Shown here: in pieces, positions 1 through 5,004 of the stretch | Numbering within the stretch: the stretch's first letter is position 1 | How the letters are laid out: each line of letters begins with the position of its first letter | Notes under the pieces: model-generated | Database searches by the model: none | Told to the model about the DNA's origin: nothing | Seen by the model: only the letters and a program-made list of their open reading frames with translations | Translations under genes and position numbers: made by a program | NCBI GenBank assembly: GCA_903939355.1 | Contig: CAJAHC010000634.1 | Location: 1 to 5,004 of the forward strand | Direction: 5' to 3' | DNA length: 5,004 nt | Source: an uncultured Methylococcaceae bacterium | GTDB lineage: Bacteria > Pseudomonadota > Gammaproteobacteria > Methylococcales > Methylomonadaceae

Positions 1-38
1 GATAACTAGGTCATCAGCCGCAGAACTAAAACTTGCCT

Positions 39-1610
39 TTAAGATCGCTTAAAAATCATTAAGGTAATATCATCATTAAATACTTCGCGCCCTGAAAATT
101 GTTTTAACTCTGTTAATAGTGCTTGAATAATTTCATCCGGCGAATGCTGAGCATAGCGAATAAATATATCGCTAACGCGGTCTAACCCAAAAAAATCACC
201 CTCGGGATTTTCTGCTTCGGTTATTCCATCGGTATAAAGCAACAGTATATCGCCCTTGGCAAGAATGAGCGTTTTTTCTTCAAACACAATATCTTTACGG
301 ACACCAATTATCATGCCCTCGGCATCCAATTGTCGGCATTTTTTTTGCGAGGAACTCAACAGTAAAGGAGGTGGATGACCTGCATTGGCGAATTTTAATT
401 GCTGATTGATATTGTCATATTGCAAGTAAAACAAGGTAATAAAATAGTCGGCATTATCCAAATCCTCAAATAAAAAACGATTAAGCTCTCCTAAGGTTTC
501 TGAAGGTGAACTTACCCGATTGACTTGTGAACGTAGCGCGCTTCTGGCTTCCACCATAAACAGCGCTGGACCTACAGAATGACCTGACACGTCTGCAATA
601 ACCATATCTAGATGGTCTTCATTTCGAAAAAAGTAATCAAAGTAATCACCACCAATCTGGTCTGCAGGCAAACAAAAGCCCGTTACTTCGAAATGCTTTG
701 ACTTGATGGGTAGTGTGGGTGATAACGATGTTTGAATACGTTGGGCGATCTTGAATTCATTATGTGTAATTGCCAGATTAATTTCTGCTTGGAGGATTTT
801 TTGTTCCCTCGCTTTTCGAACCGAAATATCGTGTATAAAACCACTGAATAGATACGATCCGCTCAACTTTAAGGGTGAAATGCTGAGTTCAATAGGAAAT
901 TCAGTTCCATCTCTTCGTAACGCAAGACACTCAACCAGTCTATTTATGTAAGGGCTCAAGCCAGTGCTTAAAAAATACTGTAAGCCCTGACGGTAAGCAT
1001 TACGAAACCGAAACGGTATAATTAAATTTTCAAGAGATTGATTTATCACTTCAGCATGTGACCTACCAAATATTTTTTCTGCCTGATGATTCCAGTCAGT
1101 AATAAGTCCATTTGAATCCATAATCACAATGGCACTCACAGAGCTTTCAATAATCAACCGTGTCCGCTTTTCACTTTCTATTAAAGCATCCTGAAAACAC
1201 TTTCTTTCAGTAATATCATGATCGACACCGCGCCATTTAAGCAACTTTCCTTCTATGTTGATAATAGGCAAGCCCGTTGATTCAGTAAACACCGGGCGTC
1301 CGTTTTTATGCTGATAGTGATTGGTTAACGCATAAAAAGGCTGCTGACTTGCCGAATAGGATTTCTGCTCGGTTTGATCTTGAGGTGTTAAAAACTCAGT
1401 GTAATGTTTGCCAATAACTTCGTTTTGACTATAACCAAGGATTTGCTTAACGGCATTACTGCTATAAATATAATAACCGCTTGGGTCTTGTTCCCATAAC
1501 CATTCCCCTGTCATTTCAGCCATTTGCCGAAAACGCTCCTCGCTTTCTTTTAAGGCTGATTCAACAGCATAACACTGAAGACTATTTTCCTTAATTTGCT
1601 CGGCCATCAT
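39..1610 (-). CDS. PAS-PAS-SpoIIE/PP2C-type serine phosphatase (signal transduction)
   Basis: This is a 523-residue, probably cytosolic sensor phosphatase with no membrane segment or signal peptide. A short helix (about residues 5-27) leads into a first PAS domain (about 24-137, ending in the PAC-like DHDITERK at 130-137). A second PAS domain follows (about 146-268, ending HDISVRK). A coiled-coil linker (about 268-300, with AQRIQTSLSP typical of RsbU/SpoIIE proteins) joins it to a PP2C/SpoIIE domain (about 308-522). Metal-binding motifs look intact: GGDYFDYF (320-327), IADVSGHSVGPAL (338-350), ANAGHPPPLL (408-417), LLYTDGITEAE (457-467) and the terminal DDITLMIF (513-520). Known members dephosphorylate a STAS-domain anti-sigma antagonist; the substrate here is inferred, and no STAS or kinase gene lies in the window. 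It follows the transglycosylase stop by 20 nt. Two adjacent ATGs (1610 and 1607) could each be the start, and the ribosome binding site is weak. It ends in TAA at 39-41. Confidence 0.93.
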   Translation of the reverse strand: MMAEQIKENSLQCYAVESALKESEERFRQMAEMTGEWLWEQDPSGYYIYSSNAVKQILGYSQNEVIGKHYTEFLTPQDQTEQKSYSASQQPFYALTNHYQHKNGRPVFTESTGLPIINIEGKLLKWRGVDHDITERKCFQDALIESEKRTRLIIESSVSAIVIMDSNGLITDWNHQAEKIFGRSHAEVINQSLENLIIPFRFRNAYRQGLQYFLSTGLSPYINRLVECLALRRDGTEFPIELSISPLKLSGSYLFSGFIHDISVRKAREQKILQAEINLAITHNEFKIAQRIQTSLSPTLPIKSKHFEVTGFCLPADQIGGDYFDYFFRNEDHLDMVIADVSGHSVGPALFMVEARSALRSQVNRVSSPSETLGELNRFLFEDLDNADYFITLFYLQYDNINQQLKFANAGHPPPLLLSSSQKKCRQLDAEGMIIGVRKDIVFEEKTLILAKGDILLLYTDGITEAENPEGDFFGLDRVSDIFIRYAQHSPDEIIQALLTELKQFSGREVFNDDITLMIFKRS

Positions 1611-1630
1611 TACAGAAGTCTTATCACGGC

Positions 1631-2230
1631 TTATTGACGATATAAACTCAAAACCTGTTTTACATAATTTTGGGTTTCAGGGTAAGGCGGAATGGAATTA
1701 TTATGATGGATGACTGCATTCTCTCCAGCATTATAAGCAGCGAGAGCAAGCGCCAAATTAGGCTGGAACAGCTTGATTAAATGCTTTAGATAACGGGTGC
1801 CACCATCAACATTTTGATCAGGATCATTACGATCAATTACACCAAAACGTCTGGCGGTATCAGGCATTAACTGCATTAAACCCATGGCACCCTTGGGGGA
1901 TTGCGCAGATGAATTGTAAGCCGATTCTGTTTGTATGACCGCATGAACCAATTTAGCATCAACCTGATGCCTATAAGCAGTTTGTTCAATAAGGTCGTCA
2001 AACCGACGTTTATTTGTTCCGGTAAAATTGTTAAACTTTACAGACTCTATGTTTAGCGTATTTTTTAATACCGAATAGTGAATAGGTCTACTCTTAATGA
2101 TACGTTTATACAGGCTATTTCTTGGCTCATCGGTATAGAAAATACGACCGCGATTATCAGTATACTTATAAACATCTGCCAACACGCCATTTGAGAGACA
2201 TAAGGCCAGCAACATAACTGTAATTCTCAT
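1631..2230 (-). CDS. Secreted lytic transglycosylase: DUF4124-like N-terminus plus SLT catalytic domain
   Basis: This 199-residue exported enzyme should cleave the MurNAc-GlcNAc bond of peptidoglycan in the periplasm, forming 1,6-anhydro ends. A signal peptide spans about residues 1-18: MR, a hydrophobic stretch, then a VLA-type cleavage site before DVYKYTD. Residues 19-45 (DVYKYTDNRGRIFYTDEP) match the DUF4124 pattern seen at the N-terminus of many proteobacterial envelope proteins. The SLT domain covers about 77-198. It has the catalytic glutamate E102 in QTESAYN, then GAMGLMQLMP (114-123), LALAAYNAGE (161-170) and the C-terminal YPETQNYV (183-190), which are all the family hallmarks. There is no LysM or other wall-binding domain, so it is a small family member. 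The ATG at 2230 is supported by the signal peptide and by a TAGGT motif 7 nt upstream. It lies 9 nt after purT. A specific role, such as general turnover or making room for an envelope machine, cannot be told from the sequence. Confidence 0.94.
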   Translation of the reverse strand: MRITVMLLALCLSNGVLADVYKYTDNRGRIFYTDEPRNSLYKRIIKSRPIHYSVLKNTLNIESVKFNNFTGTNKRRFDDLIEQTAYRHQVDAKLVHAVIQTESAYNSSAQSPKGAMGLMQLMPDTARRFGVIDRNDPDQNVDGGTRYLKHLIKLFQPNLALALAAYNAGENAVIHHNNSIPPYPETQNYVKQVLSLYRQ

Positions 2231-2236
2231 CGTTTC

Positions 2237-2243
2237 TACCTAT
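2237..2243 (-). promoter_or_regulatory. Ribosome binding site of the transglycosylase gene, overlapping the purT stop codon
   Basis: On the minus strand the purT stop TAG (2242-2240) is part of a TAGGT Shine-Dalgarno-like motif (2242-2238). This sits 7 nt before the ATG at 2230. A ribosome finishing purT therefore covers the initiation site of the next gene, which suggests translational coupling. The motif is short (AGGT core), so the call is moderate. Confidence 0.5.
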
Positions 2244-3451
2244 ATCCCTAAAACACCCTCTTTAATCACGACTCTATTGGCTGCTTTAACCGCTTTATGC
2301 CTAGCGTCTTCGATATTCTTACCCGTCGCTAAAACAACCCCCATACGTCTGCTTACAAATGCTTCTGGTTTTCCAAATAATCTGACTTCCGTATCAGGTA
2401 TTGCAAGTGCTTCAGCCAAGCCATAATATTCAACACCCCTAGCTTTAACACTACTTAAAATAACGGCACTTGCACCTTCATTATGCAAGGTAGGGTTGAC
2501 AGGCAAGCCTAAAATAGCCCGTGCGTGCAAGTCAAATTCATTCTGCTTTTGAGTCACCATCGTTACCATGCCTGTGTCATGGGGCCTGGGGCTGATTTCG
2601 CTAAACCAAACATCATCACCCTTAACAAATAACTCAACACCAAACAGACCAAGTCCACCGATTTCATTGGTTACCTTAAAAGCTATATCTTGCGATCTCT
2701 TTAAAGAAGTTGCGCCCATTTGTTGGGGTTGCCAACTTTCCCGATAATCGCCATGTTCTTGTAGGTGTCCAATAGGTGCGCAAAAACAGGTTTGCACAAC
2801 AGCATTTTCATCTAAAGCTCTAACAGTCAGCAAGGTAATTTCAAAATCAAAATCTATCATGCCTTCAACAATCACTTTACCGGTATCGACTCTGCCGCTG
2901 GACTTGGCATAATCCCAGGCAGTTTCAAGTTGCTCGGCACTTTTAACTAAGGACTGGCCTTTACCTGATGAAGACATGGTTGGCTTAATAAAGCACGGAT
3001 AGCCAATACCATTTTCGACAGCGGCTTGTAATTCCTCAAAATTTTGTGCAAAAGCATACTTTGAAGTCGGTATTTTTAGTTGCTCGGCAACAAGGGTTCT
3101 AATACCTTCCCTATTCATGGTTAACTGGATGGCTCTGGCATTGGGTACAACGGTTGATTGTCCCTGTAGTTCTATATCAATCAGCGCCTGAGTCGCAATT
3201 GCTTCAATTTCAGGGATAATGAAATGTGGCTGTTCCAATGCTATCAACTGTTTTACTGCCTCAATATCGGTCATATCGATGACATAACTCCGATGGGCAA
3301 CTTGATGGGCAGGCGCATTTTGATAGCGATCAACTGCAATGACTTCAACGCCGTAACGCTGCAATGAAATGGCTAACTCTTTTCCTAGTTCACCACTACC
3401 CAACAGCAGAGCACGAGTTGCACTATTAGTTAATGGAGTACCTATTATCAT
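2240..3451 (-). CDS. purT: Formate-dependent phosphoribosylglycinamide formyltransferase (GAR transformylase 2)
   Basis: PurT uses formate and ATP to formylate GAR to FGAR, the third step of de novo purine synthesis, through a formyl phosphate intermediate; unlike PurN it needs no folate. The protein is 403 residues against about 392 in E. coli. The N-terminal fold shows [11 protein letters not shown] (16-25), including the glutamate expected to contact GAR, and [10 protein letters not shown] (78-87). The ATP-grasp domain follows, with [13 protein letters not shown] (155-167) as the nucleotide loop and [14 protein letters not shown] (193-206). The Mg-binding acidic residues lie in LFGVELF (269-275) and [13 protein letters not shown] (284-296). 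All key motifs are present, so it should be active. The start MIIGTPL aligns naturally with the E. coli start. The ATG overlaps the upstream ATPase stop as ATGA (3451-3448), and no good Shine-Dalgarno motif precedes it, so translation is probably coupled. The stop is TAG. Confidence 0.97.
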   Translation of the reverse strand: MIIGTPLTNSATRALLLGSGELGKELAISLQRYGVEVIAVDRYQNAPAHQVAHRSYVIDMTDIEAVKQLIALEQPHFIIPEIEAIATQALIDIELQGQSTVVPNARAIQLTMNREGIRTLVAEQLKIPTSKYAFAQNFEELQAAVENGIGYPCFIKPTMSSSGKGQSLVKSAEQLETAWDYAKSSGRVDTGKVIVEGMIDFDFEITLLTVRALDENAVVQTCFCAPIGHLQEHGDYRESWQPQQMGATSLKRSQDIAFKVTNEIGGLGLFGVELFVKGDDVWFSEISPRPHDTGMVTMVTQKQNEFDLHARAILGLPVNPTLHNEGASAVILSSVKARGVEYYGLAEALAIPDTEVRLFGKPEAFVSRRMGVVLATGKNIEDARHKAVKAANRVVIKEGVLGI

Positions 3452-4736
3452 TGAGCATTCGCCAAATAATTGTCTATATCTTCTTTCGAAAATCCTATTT
3501 TTTTAGCTACTCGATCGGCATGACTGACACGAGAAATACCGTCAATTAATTTATAGGATGGCGCATTATCTGCAAATTCAACCTGTCTTGGTAGCCCAAT
3601 GTGTTGCTTGACAAACTCATCTACCAACTGATGGTTATGGGTAATTAAAATAGTGCTATTTCCTTTACGATAAAAACCATTTAAAACATTCGATGATGAT
3701 TCCATTTTTTCTTCAAAGGTCGTACCCTCTGATAGTTCGTCCAAAACAACCAAGCTTTTAGGCGTTGTTGCCAAGAATATATCTTTAGTTCTTTTCAATT
3801 CAGTACCAAAGCGTCCTTCCCCATCATTTAAATGACTTACTTCTGATACTTGATAAAAAACCCTGTCTGCGACCGTCAGTTTCGCTTCTTTTGCCGGCAC
3901 ATAACAGCCAATTTGTGCCATCAATTGTATTTGGGTAATGGTTTTACAAAAAGCGGTTTTACCACCACTATTAGGACCCGTAATCAATACCAACTTATCA
4001 TCTTCCAAAACAAAATCATTACCAACGTAAGTAGGATTTTCTTTGGCTAAAATTGGGTTTTTGGCATCAGTCAGATTGATCCTGTGATGTTCACCTTCAA
4101 CTAACTCAGGCAATACGACTGGACTACCAAATACCTCAGCAAACTTGATAAAAGACAGTATCTCATCCAATTGCCCAACTGCTTCCAATGTTTCAGCAAC
4201 ATCAACCGAATGTCTATAAATATTTCTAAGCGGAATTATGCAACTATCACGGTCAAAACTACCAATTACCGGATAATAAAGTAGTAACAAAGGCACTACA
4301 AAAATAGTTGCTGTCGGTATGGCTTCAATTGATACGCTAAACATATCTGTTGGAAAAAATCGCGCCAGGCCCCAGAAGAAACCAACAAACAGCGTAATCA
4401 ATAAAGGCTTAAATAAGCGTGGTCTAAAAATGATAGCAGGAGAAAAGGAATCACTTCTTTCTTGTTTTGATTGAATACCACTTTCGGAGATATAAGCAGG
4501 GCCTTCCATCAATGAATAGGCTCTTGAGTTTTCGAACGATTTTATTTTATCGACCAGTGTTTTTAGATAAGTACTCTGTGGTGCGCTAACATCATGAATC
4601 TGGGTAACCAGTTCAAGCATAAAACGAACACCTCTTATGTATTGAAGATAACCATAACCTTCTATTTCATGCTCTTCTTTTGCCGTACCAAAAGTACCCA
4701 GAAACTGTCCAAATAAGAGTGAATAAAAATTTTTTT
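3448..4736 (-). CDS. Membrane-anchored MutS-family ATPase (MutS C-terminal ATPase domain), 5' end missing
   Basis: Numbered from the first in-frame ATG (4620), 390 residues are visible. Two hydrophobic segments at about 70-90 (after RPRLFKP) and 100-121 (ending [10 protein letters not shown]) are predicted transmembrane helices. A MutS-type ABC ATPase domain follows: Walker [10 protein letters not shown] (214-222), a glycine-rich signature-like EGRFGTEL (268-275), Walker [13 protein letters not shown] (290-301, catalytic E295) and an H-loop-like ILITHNHQL (324-332). The closest family is MutS-related proteins that keep the clamp/ATPase region; true mismatch repair is doubtful for a membrane-bound paralogue, and its function is unknown. 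The ATG at 4620 is probably not the real start. The frame stays open for 39 more codons to the composition break at 4736/4737, reads as credible protein (for example [19 protein letters not shown]) and has no ATG, GTG or TTG there. A possible AGAGG motif (4635-4631), 10 nt before the ATG, is the only argument for it. It overlaps purT by 4 nt. Confidence 0.87.
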
Positions 4737-4739
4737 CAC
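4719..4739. repeat. Imperfect AT-rich palindrome lying across the composition junction
   Basis: GTGAA (4719-4723) and TTCAC (4735-4739) form arms around an A5/T7 core (A run 4725-4729, T run 4730-4736). One mismatch (4724/4734) breaks an otherwise symmetric 21-nt sequence centred on 4729. The sequence changes from AT-rich to GC-rich at its right edge. It may be a chance feature, a homopolymer that promoted a misjoin, or a template-switch point. As a terminator it is unconvincing because the stem is nearly all A:T. Confidence 0.45.
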
Positions 4740-4886
4740 GGCGGGCTGGCCGTTCACGTTCACCCAGCCGGCCTCGATCCAGGCGTCGGCCTCGCGGCGC
4801 GACGCGAGGCCGCGCTCGGTCATCAGCTTGGAGACGCGGACGGCGCCTGCGGCGTCGGCGGGTTCAGGGGTGCGGGTGTCTGCCAT
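4737..4886 (-). CDS. RluB/RluE/RluF-type pseudouridine synthase, N-terminal S4 domain only (3' truncated at the junction)
   Basis: Fifty residues from the ATG at 4886 are family-like. A short Pro/Ala-rich leader (1-15) precedes an S4 RNA-binding domain, RVSKLMTERGLASRREADAW then IEAGWVNVNGQPAV. This matches the start of 23S rRNA pseudouridine synthases of the RluB/E/F family, which normally run on for about 200 or more residues with the catalytic aspartate in the second domain. That domain is absent. After V50 (codon 4739-4737) the frame enters AT-rich DNA and reads [10 protein letters not shown], ending after 74 residues at a TAG (4664-4662). Those last 24 codons show no resemblance to the family and lie antisense to nothing: they are another frame of the 5' region of the neighbouring ATPase gene. 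The stretch is about 74% GC, unlike everything to its left. An in-frame stop at 4928-4926, with no start codon in between, makes the ATG at 4886 the only conventional start. No clear ribosome binding site is visible. Confidence 0.7.
4787..4812. repeat. Perfect 10-bp inverted repeat inside the S4 domain coding region
   Basis: CGGCCTCGCG (4787-4796) and CGCGAGGCCG (4803-4812) are exact reverse complements separated by 6 nt. They encode the GLASRREAD part of the S4 domain, so the symmetry may simply follow from GC-rich codon choice. The structure would be very stable in single-stranded nucleic acid. Confidence 0.6.
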
Positions 4887-4913
4887 GGTCGTGGCCCGGA
4901 TTGGACCACGACC
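4887..4913. repeat. Perfect 8-bp inverted repeat directly upstream of the pseudouridine synthase ATG
   Basis: GGTCGTGG (4887-4894) and CCACGACC (4906-4913) are exact reverse complements with an 11-nt spacer that can pair further (CC 4896-4897 with GG 4903-4904). In the minus-strand transcript this hairpin would end immediately before the start codon (4886-4884), where a Shine-Dalgarno motif would be expected and none is seen. It could be an operator, a translation-limiting hairpin or the tail of a terminator without a T run. Confidence 0.5.
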
Positions 4914-5004
4914 CGCGCCCCGGGGTCAGGGCGCCGGTGCCGGCGGGTTGGCCTTGGGTGTCGTCATGGCCGAAGGCGCGAGGTGATTGGTGCCATCCCG
5001 GACC

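Larger units (their letters stand above)
4737..5004. other. GC-rich segment of foreign composition (probable chimeric join or transferred DNA)
   Basis: By hand count about 199 of 268 bases are G or C (74%), while the adjoining 4621-4736 has 37 of 116 (32%). The change is sharp at the end of a T7 run. The segment holds the start of the pseudouridine synthase gene and about 118 nt upstream of it. In that upstream stretch (4887-5004) I cannot assign a gene: several frames are open, as expected in GC-rich DNA. One minus-strand frame running in from the edge and stopping at TGA 4928-4926 (ending KANPPAPAP) could be the C-terminus of an upstream protein, but I do not recognise it. Confidence 0.85.

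Noticed and set aside
1..38. Start of a further downstream gene after the phosphatase
   Set aside because: One minus-strand frame is open (reading KASFSSAADDLVI) but has a stop just upstream and no ATG, GTG or TTG start, and 38 nt are too few to judge.
751..951. Plus-strand open frame of 66 codons
   Set aside because: It lies wholly antisense to the second PAS domain of the phosphatase, has no recognisable domain and no ribosome binding site; a shadow of the real gene.
3850..4050. Plus-strand open frame of 66 codons
   Set aside because: It is antisense to the Walker A region of the MutS-like ATPase, whose motifs are unmistakable.
3448..4736. Defence or anti-phage ATPase system
   Set aside because: The ATPase is MutS-like, but no nuclease, toxin, reverse transcriptase or other effector accompanies it and the neighbours are housekeeping genes; nothing in the sequence supports defence.
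4719..4739. Rho-independent terminator
   Set aside because: The stem would be almost entirely A:T with only weak closing pairs, and it lies inside an apparent coding frame at a sequence junction.
4885..4986. Plus-strand open frame starting ATGGTCGTGGCC in the GC-rich end
   Set aside because: About 33 codons of Gly/Ala/Arg-rich sequence, no ribosome binding site, and stops are rare in 74% GC DNA, so openness means little.
4926..5003. Possible C-terminus of an upstream minus-strand protein (ends KANPPAPAP, stop TGA)
   Set aside because: At least one other minus-strand frame in the same stretch is equally plausible and I recognise no family; noted within the GC-rich segment but not called as a gene.

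Overview
The window has two parts that do not belong together by composition. Positions 1 to about 4736 are moderately AT-rich (about 37-47% GC in the blocks I counted). They carry four genes on the minus strand with almost no space between them. Positions 4737 to 5004 are about 74% GC by hand count and carry the start of an unrelated gene. The first part looks gammaproteobacterial: it has a PurT-type formyltransferase and a lytic transglycosylase with an N-terminal DUF4124-like region. A methanotroph-like (Methylococcales) source is possible, but this is a guess. The GC-rich part looks like a high-GC proteobacterium, possibly betaproteobacterial, judged only from the S4 domain and base composition.

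Read in the direction of transcription (right to left), the AT-rich part holds four genes. First is a membrane-anchored MutS-like ATPase (4736 to 3448) whose 5' end is cut off at the junction. Next is purT (3451 to 2240), whose ATG overlaps the ATPase stop codon as ATGA. Then comes a secreted lytic transglycosylase (2230 to 1631), 9 nt after the purT stop. Last is a PAS-PAS-SpoIIE/PP2C phosphatase (1610 to 39), 20 nt further on. Gaps of -4, 9 and 20 nt and the lack of any terminator-like hairpin between them suggest one transcript. No promoter is visible, because the upstream end is missing. The products act in different processes (DNA- or membrane-associated ATPase, purine synthesis, cell wall turnover, signalling), so this is probably a cotranscribed housekeeping cluster rather than a dedicated system.

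The GC-rich end encodes the first 50 residues of an RluB/RluE/RluF-type pseudouridine synthase (S4 RNA-binding domain). At 4736/4737 the reading frame runs into AT-rich sequence and ends 24 codons later. Both genes are interrupted at the same point and no mobile-element feature is visible there. An assembly or library chimera is therefore the simplest explanation, and a real recombination junction is the alternative. I see no CRISPR array, tRNA, rRNA, insertion sequence or convincing new defence system.
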